Positions 12,566 to 26,500 of a DNA stretch of 64,000 nt are shown in pieces. The DNA lies in NCBI RefSeq assembly GCF_037975245.1, contig NC_092579.1, positions 7,711,001-7,775,000 on the forward strand, in the 5' to 3' direction. This DNA comes from Apostichopus japonicus. Its lineage: Eukaryota > Echinodermata > Holothuroidea > Aspidochirotida > Stichopodidae. A model generated the notes under the pieces. That model saw only the letters and a program-made list of their open reading frames with translations. It was not told the origin of the DNA and did not search any database. Position 1 is the first letter of the stretch; each line of letters begins with the position of its first letter. The position numbers and the translations under genes were made by a program.

Positions 12566-15089
12566 ATGAAGAAAAGAAAACACACATAACCAATTTCTGT
12601 TATGTTGTCTGTTTTGAGATGTTGTTTGCTTCGGATATCTTTTTCTAAAACCTTTCTCTTTCTGAATTGACTTCAACAGATTTGTAATGTACAACGAACT
12701 GCTAAACTGTATCACTTTATACAAGGTGATTCTAAATACCAGTGCATGCAAAATGTTAACCAGAGAGCCTTTCCTTCTTAAAAAACCACTGATTGCCAAG
12801 TAAATGTCTTTCTTTGATAATGATTAACTAATTTAGTAGTTCTCTTTACAAAGTATGGCTTTAGGAATTGACTACTTCTCAAAGGGACTATAGCTTTTGT
12901 TTTGTTGCTAACTATGCTGAAATGGTAACAATGCTTTGAAAACTACGATACACCTCAATCGATCTCTTTGTTCAATGGGTTGGGAGAGGAGCTTGTGTTA
13001 ACTATGTTACTACTGAATGGTGAGACTATTTGAGCAAGTAATGTCTCTCAATGAAGTTTGGTGCTATCATGTGCTGCTGTGCTTTGCAGTCCCTTTAATA
13101 CAACTGCAAAGAATAAGTAGGTGCTGTCAAATAAATCAGGGAGTTTAATGTAGTTACCAGCTAATGCAGGGACAATTACGGTTGGGATAGATTGTCATGT
13201 AGATAGTATATATAAAGAGTTATTAGAAAATGTTGTGAGAGGAAGATAAAAACATTATCGTGGCAGTTATATACCAATCGAAGGAAACTAAAGTGTTATA
13301 ATGAAGCCTCTTCCAAGATGAGTTGAAATGGAAACTCATTAAGGCAAGAAAAGGAGGTCAGTCAGAAATTGAAAAATATCAGACAAATTGCATTTTATCG
13401 ATTCAATCCCTTATGTGTGATTAGGTTCTGATGCTGATTGTGTTGCTCTTTCAGAGGTGGATCCAGGGTTTTTGAAGGGGATGACATAGTCCTGGGTTCT
13501 TTAAATTTATTCCTGTGCAAGGCAGGGGGGGGGTGGGTTGTTTGGGGTCTCTTCCTCCCCAAAACCAAATCTTAGACATCAAATTGTATATTCTGAGGCA
13601 TATTTAGATAATATATTGGCTCTCTAATAGGTATAAATAGAAGATTGTGCATATACGTTAAGTGTGAAGTTGAAAGGGTAGGGGGGGGGGCGGTGGCAGT
13701 CTTCTTACAGACAGAGATTTCATACCTGCCAATTCAAACAGCTTTTACGGTGAGGCTCCCAGTTTTATATCTCACTGCTAACCCTAAGTATAAGCAGATT
13801 TGCAAGGAGTTGTTTGAATATTTGAGTCTTAAAACTATGAGTTTAATATTCGACTATATATATATAATATAATAATCTATACAAATAAAAAATAATATAT
13901 CTCCAGGTTTTATGGCACTACTCTCCAGGGACATTTTATATATCTGCCGGGGGATTCTTTTATAGGGGGAGAGGGATGGGGGGAGGGGGGAAATGCACCT
14001 TTGGGTGATTGACAGCTCTGCATAATGATAAATTACTATAACTACCTGGTTAAATTGGATTTGTTTACAGCTTATCGCTAATTCATATCTAATATTTCAT
14101 GAAATTTCTCTTGCCAACATGTAATTTGCCTGCTTACCAAGACCATGGAAGTCAGATACCTAAACATGTTATATATATATAGTTACTTTGCTGTTTTATC
14201 CATTCAGATGATGAAACTTGCATATACATTGCACTGCAATGCCAAGGCAAACCACATGGTTAAACAATGGGATATTTCCATATCTCCAGTTACCCAGGTT
14301 TGTTACTCATATCACAATAACACATCACAAATAATTTTGTATGTGTGTGTGTGTGTGTTATTGGAGGGTAGGGAAAGGAAGGGTGGGGTAAGGGTGCAGT
14401 CAAAACAGGTAAAAACTGATGTTATTGGAATCATTGGCCTAATATGTTACTCCATTGTAAAACTTTCATTTGTTTCCATTTTACATTAAAAACGAAGGGA
14501 AAAAAAATAATTTTAAGTGTATTATCCTTCTTGTATTAGCAGCAATAGTGATCAAAATTTCAATGTCCATCAAATGGAATTTGTTTTTCTTGGAATGGAG
14601 TCAGAATTTGGAATGAAGCTATCAACATGTTGGTCTTTCATATGCTTTTATTCACAATTAACTGGTTAGTCTACAAATTTCATCCCCGCAATCGATGTAA
14701 TCTTTACTTTTTAGAGGCTGTTATTTCTGTGCTATTTTGTATTTTGGTGTATTATTTGTGATGCTCAGCTTTTTAGCGTTATATTTTCTCGTTGTTACCC
14801 AAAGGTGAACACAGAAAACGCATTTCCTTTGGAAAACTAATTAATATTTAAGATTGTGAGCAAATATTTAAGTTGATAACAATTTTAACTAAGCTCTGTT
14901 GTTAATATGTCATAAGTACATATAGTAGGAATGTCAACACACAGACTGGTAGCGGGACTTAAGTTTCTCGTTGGGATTTCTGTAACTAATGAAACATATT
15001 CAGGGTTATGTTTGGGATAACGTTTGTCAGTATAGCATATCCATTATTTCCAAACATATTTTAATTTGCCTTTGGTCGACTAATTTCTT

Positions 15090-15215
15090 TCCCTGTTGGA
15101 ATAATTGTGGTTTCACATATTCCCTTAACTTTTTTCTAATTTTGGAATAATTTTGGTTTCACATATTCCCTTAACTTTTTGCTAATTTTGGAATAATTTT
15201 GGTTTCACATATTCC
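15090..15215. repeat. Tandem repeat, about 54-base unit, 2.5 copies
   Basis: The phrase TTGGAATAATTTTGGTTTCA followed by CATATTCCC(TTAACTTTTT) occurs three times with a spacing of about 54 bases. There is no coding potential. Confidence 0.75.
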
Positions 15216-15581
15216 GGTAGAAGAGTTTTTAGGCATTGTTCCTTGATCCCTTCATGTTAAATTTCCCTTCTTCTGTATTTCAACAGAAGAGATATTTGTC
15301 GAGTTCATTATAATTTCAAGTCTTAGAGTTGATCTGTTAGATTGTTAACACCTTGAAATTTGTTGCAAAAATTATATTTGCCTGTGAATGTATTTGTTTC
15401 AGTTCTTGTATAAAATTGCAATTGTATGAAATATACAGAAAATAAAATGAATCTTGGACTTTTTCTCTCTTGATTTTCATTCGTTCTAATTCCCTTAAGC
15501 TTTTCAAAATCATTGCCCCATTTTTCTTCTGGCAGAACTAAATTGCTTTCCAAACAATCTTGTCTACCAATATTTTTAATT

Positions 15582-15724
15582 GTATAAAAGTAAGTTGGTC
15601 TGACGTTTCGATCCTAGCAGGATTTTCTTCAAAGGCTAAATGACAAGTCATTTAGTCACTTGTCATTTAGCCTTTGAAGAAGATCCTGCTAGGATCGAAA
15701 CGTCAGACCAACTTACTTTTATAC
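15582..15724. repeat. Near-perfect 143-base palindrome
   Basis: A 67-base arm at 15,582-15,648 is the reverse complement of 15,658-15,724 with one mismatch, separated by a 9-base spacer. Each arm contains the GATCCTGCTAGGATC hairpin and CGAAACGTCAG seen at 12,510-12,540, so two copies of the same repeat sit head to head. Confidence 0.9.
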
Positions 15725-17507
15725 ATTCTCCTACACGGGCTCTCTAGTGGATAAGCAGTTTTGCTAACAGTTTTATTTTATTTTAATATTTTTAATTCTA
15801 AACTGGGGCCTAAGTGCGTTGGTTCTAAATCAAAGGGGTTGCCACCAAAATTTGAGGTCGCATGGAAAGTCTGTAAGGTCATGAAATGTTTCTGCCTTCA
15901 AATTTTGACGTAGTATGAGTCAAGGCATCCCCTGCATGCCGTGACAAAGTAAGGATCAGCCCTGGGTGCCAACTATTCTAGCTACACCACTGGTTCTGTT
16001 TCTAAAAGCTAAGATTGCATCAGTTGTATCTAATATGGGAAATAATGCTGTTGAAAAGATATTTAATGCCAACATTAAATTTTTAAAAATTTAAAAATTC
16101 TGTCTTGAAATTGTACCAGATTTTCTTTCTGATATGTTCCAAAGAATCTCATTCACATGCAGCTCTTCAACCAATCATGTCTTACCCATATCACATTGCC
16201 AGCATCAAAAATATTTCTGAGTTTCCCTTGCTTGAAAATTTGAACTTGGTTTTATCTTGTTTTAAGTTCAGGTCGCTCTGAGATAAGCTTTCAAAAAGTG
16301 GGTGGTGATAGAAAAAGCCTTAGTATAAACTGAATCACAAAAAGATAACATGCATTTTAAAATTTGGTGAAATTCTATGAATATGGCATAACCTTCACAG
16401 ATGAGCTGCAAAAGTTTCTTTTCTGCCGTTAGAATAAACACAATTATTAATCTTTTATAGAAGAATGCCTTTTAATTTCATTACTTGTGCAAGCTCAAAG
16501 GATATGTCTTGTTTGCAAAAACATGCTAAGGTTGTAAGTAATACCATGTAAGAAAATCTGTGTGGAGTTTTAGATCATTTGCCCTGGTGGTGTTTGCTGT
16601 GACCATTTCCTCAGAGAAATTTATCTGTCAGAATATTCCATCGAACTGCAATATCTCAACAAAAGTCTTTTCCCATGCACCCTTAAAGGGATTGAAGACA
16701 CTCCCAAACCGCGTACGGCCATCTGAAAAAGTTAACATTCTGACGTACTTAGTGACGTTTTGTTTGTGTCGCTACAAAATGCAGACAGTAATGAAACGTG
16801 ATACCTTGTTATCTTTAGCTGGACCTGAGATGTCCATCGCTGAATCGCTTGTACACTGTGCTGTGGGTATTGACCTCAGGCTGAGGTCTTCAGCTGTATG
16901 TACTGACTGTGCACTAGCGTCTAATTACCGACGGTAGCAAGCTGTGTGTTTATTTTCTGGGATCGATGGTGGTGTCTAACACTTCTGTTACACCTCATTC
17001 GAAACTAGGTCAGATTACCGGCGTTAGACGTTTCTTTTTGCGCGAGTCTTCACACCCCTTAACATTTGTTCACCACCTCATCTATATGATGATGCAATTA
17101 AACAATTTCCTGATTGTTTGAAATGTTACCAACTTATATCGTTTGTGATACGAGATTGTAAAATTTTGCAGATTTTAAAGAAAACTTTTGTGGTCTATAA
17201 GATCAAACTCTAGAAAACAGAGAAAGAAGAAACTCAGCCTCTTTAAAACAAAATTACAATACTAGTATTTTGAAATACATTACTTATGTATTTCAGCATA
17301 GATTCTCTCAGACAGGCAATAAAAAACTCAAAATGCTATACACATGACTCACAATGATGAAAGCTTTACGGTAACACAGGCACAAAGCATAAACTATAGT
17401 ATGAGCAAACCAAGCAGGAGACTGAAATGGCAAACCAACGGCACATCGAGAGGATTGAGCTACTTGTATTTAAAGTGACCAGCTATAATGAACGATTGTA
17501 GTCATTG

Positions 17508-20500
17508 CTAAGATATTTCTTCATCTTGCTGTAGCAGGGCCTCTTCTACAGCTTGGGCAGCACCTGTGTTTACTTCATCAGCGTCTTTCTGTAAAGGGAA
17601 ATCAAAATTAAACAACAGCTGTGAAAAATAAGTACTAACTATTGTAAGAATTCTTGGAAACTGTCAAACAGAGTGGGTCACATTCATGGCTAAATGTGGA
17701 CAGAATAAAAGAAGAACTCTGCAAAGACAAAATAGAGAGAGAAAGAGAGACATGAGTTGATTATTCAATGAAATTTAATGATTTAGTAATCAAACTGTTT
17801 GCCAAAGGGGAGAAAAATAGGCAATCCTCTGATGTACATGATGTGAATATGTTCAGTGCTGATTAAGAATGCAGTTTATATGTATCTCTTAATAGGGTTC
17901 AAATCACTACAGCTCCATGGAGACACAAGATATTGATTTGGCCCAATGGCGTAGTAGCTAGCTGGGTTTCAGAGGAACCAGTTCAAGAGTGAGAGTGAGG
18001 CCCGTCACCCCTCAGATGTTCTTGATGAATGTAACGACCACAAAGTTCTGTTTGGTGGTCTTTACATTTGACTGGCAGTTACGATCCGTTGACTAACCAC
18101 ACCTTGGACATTTCGAGCCCCCCCTCCCCCAAAGACATGAGGGGCTCTGGTTCAATGACCTGTCTGAACTGCCTATTGCTATGCCTCAGATTCTGATGGG
18201 AAATGTATATAGCAAAATTCTGCCACATTTGTCCTGGAATTACTTTACTCCCTTCACCAATTAAAGGAAAAGAGACAATCTCTCAACACTCACCAAAAGT
18301 TCTAACACTAATAAATCACTCAGCCTTTTTACTTCCCTTGGTCGAGACATCAGTGAGTTTTCACGCCTGTGAAGAGGCAGAAATGACATCGTTTGATGAG
18401 GTAAAAATTGTTATTCCAAAATATAAATGTAGGTGTAATTACTGTAAAGATGATGAGGAAGCTATGTTGAAGGTCGGGATGGATAAATAATTATTTTGCC
18501 AAGAATTCAAGAGGAATTAAAGTAGACAACATGAGATCTTGGTCAGGGTCTTATTCACCACTGGGCCATTAAATGGGACCCAAATTACAGGGCAGAAAAA
18601 AGATGGGAAAAGTGACCTATTAGAAAATTATTTCCTTAACTTAACTTTATATATATATTATCTGTTTCGTTTGCCCTCGTCACACTAGTTTCCTAATAAA
18701 ATGGAATAGGAAATAACACACATCCATTGAATATTATTAAAAGAGAACTTTATCATGCATAAAATAAAATTAACTGCACGTCTGGATAAAATGTACACAT
18801 GATGCCCTGTGTAGGTTCTCTCATGGCAGATCGGGGGCCAAACCAAAACAATTTCTGACTCAGGGTGGCACGGAACAATTTATCTGTATTCCATCGCGAA
18901 TATGCTTTGCAAAATGGGTAAAACTGCAATACAAGTGTGACCATATATAGCTGTCGTTTGTACTACAGTAAGCATAGCATTTTATAAGAGACACAATTCA
19001 CAGCTTTCAACACTCCTTTAAAATATGAAATTTGAACACTAAATTAATCCCTGGGTCACCCCTCAAGAAGCCCCCGTAAATACAGCCCTGGTTTCACTAG
19101 CAGTTAAATGCTTTGAGGGAAGCAGTAAGCTCTTGTAGAGGGAACCTGAATCGGCGTTATCTAAATATCTAGCATCTCTGGGGGATATATGAATGACATA
19201 CGCGATATGCATTGTCACATTTGTTATGAGGCATATCATATTTGAGGGTAGCAGTAAATCATGTAGTGGGAACATGAGTCAGCGTTATCTATTCTTTGCG
19301 GGATACATGAATGACATAGTAATTTTTTTTAATGGGGCATATCAAGTTTAATTTTCCTGTTTGTTTTTCACTATTGTTGCTGGTCTTCTGTACAAGAGTT
19401 TACTTGTACAGCTTACAAGGTTTCTATCTTTATATTATTAACAAACAACACATCTTGCAACTCTTCAAATTCATACTGTAGCTTCCCAAAATTCACAAGA
19501 GTTTTCACAAGCTTAAAATGTAATAAAAAAAAATGAAAAATTAAATAAATTGCTGATAAGACGGCAACAACTATTTATTAAGTTTAACCTAGGTGGAGAG
19601 AAAGTAAGGTATTTTCTGACTTAAATAAAAAACAATAGTATAAAAAAAAGGAAAGCCTGTTTAAAATGTTATCTACTAAAACATCTTATAGTTGTACAAG
19701 TATGTATACAGATGATGTTTTATAACAACATCCCAGTTATCTAGAAAATTATTCATTTTAATAATGGCCAGTCTTCAGTGCACCACATCAGAATGTATTA
19801 TAAGCTAACTTACATTCATTCTAAGATCCATGAATTAGCTTCCATTTTCAAAGTCTTCCAATCTCTATCAGAATTCAAAACACCAAGAGTAGGCGTTCTG
19901 AATTAATTTTCTTTGAGGGCCAGCGAGAAACATTGGTCGGATACAGGATTAGAGAGAGAACTAAAACTCTCACATTTGGGACAATTGGGAAAAAGTACGC
20001 CAGTCGGATATTCTCAAGGCTACGGCCTTCAATTTCTTTTATTCCAGTATAAATTACAAAATTTATGAATAGGACACCTAATAATGATACATAAAAGATG
20101 TAAAAAAAAAAAAATTTACAATCATGAAAGCATGAACAAATAAGAAAAAAGATGGAGGATTAGAAGTTTGAAAGATTAAAAGGATTATAACAGAGATTCT
20201 AAGAACCCATTTTGAATATAAATGGCTGCTCTGTAGATAAATGAGTTCTCAAAAAGCATACTTCTAAAAGGTGGCAAAATAGAAGGATTTTGTAGATTGT
20301 ACTTGCTGGATCTATTGCACAGAGAGATCAACTCGGAGTGAAGTGGGTGATCTTTAGAACTAAGTATATTCTTAGCTAGTCTTATGAATTCATTTTTAGC
20401 AGCAGTGTTTACTTTACCAACCAGGCTTTCATAGTCAAAATTAAATATATTTGAGCAGTATTATGGGACTGCACACCCAGTCAGTTAAGGATTACAGAAA

Positions 20501-23500
20501 AGTGGGACTGAAATCTTTCCCGGACTGAATTCGGTCCACAGCTGGCCGCCTAATGAGAACCCTGACCTTGAGTTTATAGCTTAATTCTAGCTATATATTC
20601 TAGCTACCTTGAGTTTATAGCTTCTAGCTAAAGTGAAGGTATCCATAGTTCAGGGTTTTCACCAACATTGTGAAAGAAAATATTTAATATGGTGGGGAAC
20701 CTAATCTCCAACACTACCTAATATCCATAACGATAGTTGCCTTGCTGGAAGGATGAGCAAATTGTCAACCACTTAACAGACTTACCCCCTCAGTCACCTA
20801 ACTCCAGATTCTAGAATCTAATAAAGAAACATCAATTTTATAGTTTCAAGTTTTTCTAGGACATGTGGCAAGCCCCTTTAAATTGGAGTTTACTGTTCTG
20901 TGGACTTGGAAATACTTTCAGTGGTATTTTCACTAATGATGGGTAGAGAGCTATATGAACTTCAAAGAAGACATGTTTGTATTTTTAGTACATCCTCGTA
21001 CATTTCAATGTTCTGAGTGAGGTAATAAATGGTACATACTCTTAAATGTCACACCATGTAGCATTAACAGGCTATGCGATACCTCATCCTACCTCATGTG
21101 TTCCTTGAGCTGACGTTTCTGTTGCTTTATAAAGTGCGTGTGTTCTTTCAGTCCATCCTCAAACATCTTCTTGTAGCTCTCATCCAAATAACGAACAGAC
21201 TGGAATGAATCGTGTATGACATCTTGGTAAGTCTGCGAATCTGATGTAATTTATCCAGTCAAGGATTTCATCATTTGAGCAGAGAGAGAGAGAGGATCAA
21301 CCAGAGTAGAAGAAATATATATATCGTAAAAGTTTTCCTGATAAAATACGAGTATTACATTTTACAATGATTGTATATAAACATCAGATCTGCCTGCAGT
21401 TGTATTCAAGTTTCAACAAAACTTGAAACAAATGTTTTCATGATCACTGAGCATTTTAAATTTTTGACCTGCATGACAGACACTGGGTAGTGATGCAAAA
21501 TGAAACAGAAAATAGACCACAAGACAGTGCCTCGTAGTTAGTTTTCCATTTGAAAAAACAATGCCCCCTCCCACACACCCCCTCCCAAAAAAAAAAAAGA
21601 AAAAAAAAGAAAAAAAAAAAAAGGAAACTGGTGTTATTCTTCAGTTTAAGGAAAATATCCTTTGTAATTAGTTGCAATATAAAAGTCTGCTGTAAAAACC
21701 AAAAGTTAATTTCCAAAAACAGAAAAAAAAAACCCATAAAAAAAGAACAAAAATGAACAACTAAAGAAATGAACACACGAAGAATGATTGAACTAACTAT
21801 AGAATGAAGGAACGGATAAATAAATAGTGCAAAGGATATGGTGGCAGCTGATCAATTTCTGTTCTTTGTAAAAGTATCTCTGTTCCAGCTCTTTTTTGTA
21901 ATCCTTGCCTCTGCAGAAAGTGCTTGACCAATGGGCTCTGACCACTGCTGTTGAAAATACACTTAGCAAAGGTTGGCCCTTCTGAGACTGGGTGAGACTG
22001 TAAGCAGATTTGATGAAATATAGAAACAAAGAAGGAAAGGAAAAATACAGAAATGTAAAAATGTATTGTAGTTTCGATGATGGAAACTAGGTGCATCATG
22101 AAGGAATCAGACATCTTATAGGTTCCCTACTTGAGATAGTCATGTTTACAAGGATTTCAGACTTTCACCTCTGATGATCTCCACTAAAGAAACACTAGGG
22201 TTTAAATATTCAAAATGCAAAAAATGTGACTTCATCCAATGTTCCATTCTTGAGATACACAGGTCTACGTAGCTTTCACATTTTCAATTAATTGAAAGGT
22301 AACTGAAAGGTCTTTCACTTCCACCATAAATAATAGGTTTCTTGAACTCAAATGGAGGCATTTCAATTAAAATTAGATAAAATGTTTACAAGGGAAGGAT
22401 CACAGATGCACATATACATCCACACATATACATCCACACATAGACATCCGCATATAGACATCCGCACACAGTCATCCACACATAGACATCATAGCCAAAG
22501 ACATCCACACAAAGACATCCACACATACACACCCACACATAGACATCCACACATACACACCCACACCTAGACATCCACACATAGACATCCACACATACAC
22601 ACCCACACCTAGACATCCACACATAGACATCCACACATAGACATCCACACATAGACATCCACACATAGACACCCACACCTAGACATCCACACATACACAT
22701 CCACACATAGACATCCACACATAGACATCCACACATAGACATCCACACATAGACATCCACACATAGACACCCACACCTAGACATCCACATATACACATCC
22801 ACACATAGACATCCACACATAGACATCCACACATAGACATCCACACATAGACATCCACACATAGACATCCACACATAGACATCCACACATAGACATCCAC
22901 ACATAGACATCCACACATAGACATCCACACATAGACATCCACACATAGACATCCACACATAGACACCCACACCTAGACATCCACACATACACATCCACAC
23001 ATAGACATCCACACATAGACATCCACACATAGACATCCACACATAGACATCCACACATAGACACCCACACCTAGACATCCACACATACACATCCACACAT
23101 AGACATCCACACATAGACATCCACACATAGACATCCACACATAGACATCCACACATAGACACCCACACCTAGACATCCACACATACACATCCACACATAG
23201 ACATCCACACATACACATCCACACATAGACATCCACACATACACATCCACACATAGACATCCACACATTGACATCCACACATAGACATCCACACATATAC
23301 ACCTAGACATCCACACATAGACATCCACACATAGACATCCACACATAGACATCCACACATTGACATCCACACATACACATCCACACAAAGACATCCACAC
23401 ATAGACATCATAGCCAAAGACAGTGTACCTTAAAGCAGTCCAATGCATCTGTAGCATAATTACTCTCATCATCGAATGGGTTTGAAACAAAAGTATTTTA

Positions 23501-26500
23501 TCAGATTGCTGTCTTAATGCCAAGACAGATGGTTTACATCTTTGGAAAAGTCTGTTCCATTTTCAGAGCAAATTATTGATACTTAGGGTACATACCTAGC
23601 CTAGTCTTCTTTACACATAGGAATCGAGTCATCCAAAAAAAAAACACACACACACTAACACACACGCAAGAACAACAACGCAACGTTTATATATTTCAAA
23701 AAAGAACATCACATCATAGCTTTATTGATGAAGTGGAACATGGTTATGAGAGACATTCAGGGTACTTTGAAATACCAATCAGTTTGTGAAATGTCTGTTT
23801 AAGGCCGATCTGTTTTTATCCCTAGTTTGCCGAGACAAGCAATTGTTTGTATTCTAACACAATATGCTGAAAACTATTGTTTAATGATTTCCAAGAGTTA
23901 GGAAGCCAACAAAACTCAAAAAAGCTGCTCAAAAAAAAAGAATACTTCAATGTTATTGCTGTACATGACGCTGCAAACTAAAAGCCACGTACTGAAAAAA
24001 CAAAAACTAAGAAAAAACAAAGAATAAACCTTTCACCAAACCATTACTCTCAAAGTTTTCTTTGAAGATAAGTTTGAAAGCTTAGGCCGACAATTTTGAC
24101 AGGACGAATCAATGAAAGGTTCTTCTGACAAGTAATAGCCTACCTCTTTTGATTTTCGTAATCTGGAGACTTCAGCGAGACCGGAATGGGAGCTGGATTT
24201 CTTTGACGAATGCAGACTCCTATCTTCGCTGACTGACTTGTTGGGAGCCTTGGAAAGTACCCCTCCCTGTAGACTGTCACTTGGCTGCTTCACTACCTTT
24301 GACCCTTGACCTCTCTTCTTCCCACCCTTTGGGTTTCTGGATGAGGAAGAGCCATCACTGACCATTGAATCTTCATATTCCACTCTGTGTTCTTTGATCG
24401 GCTGCAACGGAGTGGATTTACTGAAAGGATGTTTCTCTGCGAACCGTTCCTTCGTTTGAGCCAGGGCTACCGCATCGATGGAATCACTCGTCTCATCTTT
24501 ATTTAATCCTCCTCCTCCTGCTCCTCCTCCTCCTCCTCCTAGGTGATCTCTCGTCATGGAAGACGAGATGCTACTATTGGATGGAGACATGACCCTCGCC
24601 TTCTTATCGGTCTTACTGCTTCTTAAGTCTTGTTCAGATAAAGCTAACGTTGAGTTTGTATCAACCCGGCTGATGTCATTTTCAGAAAAATCCAAGTTCA
24701 AGATGTTACCTGTTGAAATAAGGATTGGATTGGAGAGCATAGGAAGACAGGAGAAATTCTGTGCCCTTGAGGGTATAAATATTGACGTAGTAGATTAGAC
24801 AAACCTCAGCCTTAAATTTTTCTAGCACTCAAGTCACACAACACATATCGTTGAGTTGAGTTTGTATCAACCCGGCTGATGTCATTTTCAGAAAAATCCA
24901 AGTTCAAGATGTTACCTATTGATATAAGGATTGGATTGGAGAGCATAGGATGACAGGAGAAATTCTGTGCCCTTAAGGGTATAAATATTGACGTAGTAGA
25001 TTAGACAAACCTCAGCCTTAAAGTTTTCTAGTACTCACGTCACACAACACATATCTTGACCTCAGTGTCGTCAAGAATTGAGTGACTTAACTTCAAAGGT
25101 GTATAATGACTCAAACAGTTTCATGAACTGATGAACTCATTCCCCTTAGACATATTATACAAATGGCTCGAGAATCAACTGGAGTCTAGAAAAACACTGA
25201 CAGTGACTCCATTTGACTTTAAAAATGAAGTGAGTTGCTACAACTCATTTACACATTACATATGTTATCTGTTGAGCAGCTGTGTAAATGGAAGCATAAC
25301 ATGTGTTTGTAAGAGTGTACGCACACTACAAACAAGAAGTATTTTTGGCTTTGTAGAGCATCCACATCAAAGAAAAAAATACATCTTAAAAAAAAAGGAA
25401 CGAATGAAGTTGTTTTTAAAAGTTACTATCAATTCATGTAATTAAAGAATTAAAAATCTAAATTTAAACGAAATAAAAAGACTTAAAAACAATCAAAAGA
25501 AATGAAATAAAATATCCCACCTTTCTTAGAATCCTGCTTTAAGATTTCTTCTTTCCGAAGGTCTTTTGGCTCTAGTTTTTCAAAGTTCCAAGCACCCTTC
25601 CACGACTCTGGAGCAGGCTTGGTGCCGACTATCCACAAGCCTGTCAGGTCGCATATTCCACTGATGAAATCCCCCTGAAATTGGCGCCAGGAGTCTGGAA
25701 AGGCTGCACAGAATGCAGCATACATACCCTGAGCGAGCAAATCTGCATAACCCTGGAAACAGAAGAAGTTGAGAAGATGAAAGGATGTCAGAGACTTATG
25801 GGTTTGGACTTGTAACAACTTAAAAGACTTGTGACCCTGAAATTGTACAAAGAATGTATTTTAACTTAGGAAGTTTCATGTGTGTTGGCTCTTAACGTTG
25901 CATGATTACTGTTTTCTTGTATTGTTCTCTCTATTTACTAATGGGAGCGCTCTACTAGACAAGCCCTCTGGTGTTTTTTGGAGTGCTTCCTTTCACAATT
26001 TTCCCTGTTGTTGATATGTTTTGTCACGTAGTTAACTTCTCTGTATTTATATTGTGAAGAAACAAATAAATGAAATGAAATGATTCATGTCATGTGATAT
26101 TTTGGTCATTCAATGAATTCACTGTTTGAGTTGATTTTAAGTTTGGGTAAAAAAAACGTTGCCCTGGTAACAGGGTTCCATGGGTCACAGTTGAAAACCT
26201 CACCGACCAAATTTAGTGCATGCAACCTGCAAGCTGCACGTTGCCTAGCTGTGAGTTAATATACATTGCATAAAACAAAGAGTAATGATATGAAAATGAT
26301 TTACCTGGAAGAAGACATCTCTGTATTTAGGGTGGTTTGCTGATAAAAGCAGTTTCACATAGTTATGCGCTATCCTGTTGAAGAGTTTGGGTTGTACCAT
26401 TTTACTGGGATGATATCGGTTCAAGAAAAACCACCAAAATGAGTCCTGTAAGAAGAAAGAATGAAAGAAGTGTGACTGTCTACCAATATATACCTGTCCA

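Larger units (their letters stand above)
10645..17507. other. Intergenic, AT-rich, no gene seen
   Basis: No exon I would defend was found between the end of the MXRA7-like gene and the last FAM227 exon. The stretch holds a TG dinucleotide run near 14,342-14,358, the repeats at 12,437-12,565, 15,090-15,215 and 15,582-15,724 listed separately, and several G-rich homopolymer blocks (for example 13,681-13,690). An open frame at 16,560-16,937 (+) starts with a hydrophobic stretch but shows no recognised domain. Confidence 0.45.
17589..21092. other. FAM227 last intron or undetected exon region
   Basis: A small exon with phases 2 to 0 would be expected here if both flanking exons are right; I could not find one with confidence. 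The interval holds a two-copy repeat at 19,110-19,345, a LINE fragment at 20,230-20,440 and AT-rich unique sequence. Confidence 0.4.

Noticed and set aside
16560-16937. Plus-strand 125-codon frame with a hydrophobic N terminus as a secreted protein gene
   Set aside because: No cysteine pattern or domain is recognised, the region lacks splice partners, and the composition does not differ from the surroundings.
22165-22190. Second hammerhead motif (CTGATGA followed by GAAAC)
   Set aside because: The intervening bases do not form stem II and no stem I partner follows.
22386-23523. Overlapping minus-strand frames of up to 260 codons with MCGCLCVDVYVWMS repeats
   Set aside because: They follow mechanically from a 14-base minisatellite read in any phase. 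Three overlapping frames are equally open, and the frames end with the array.
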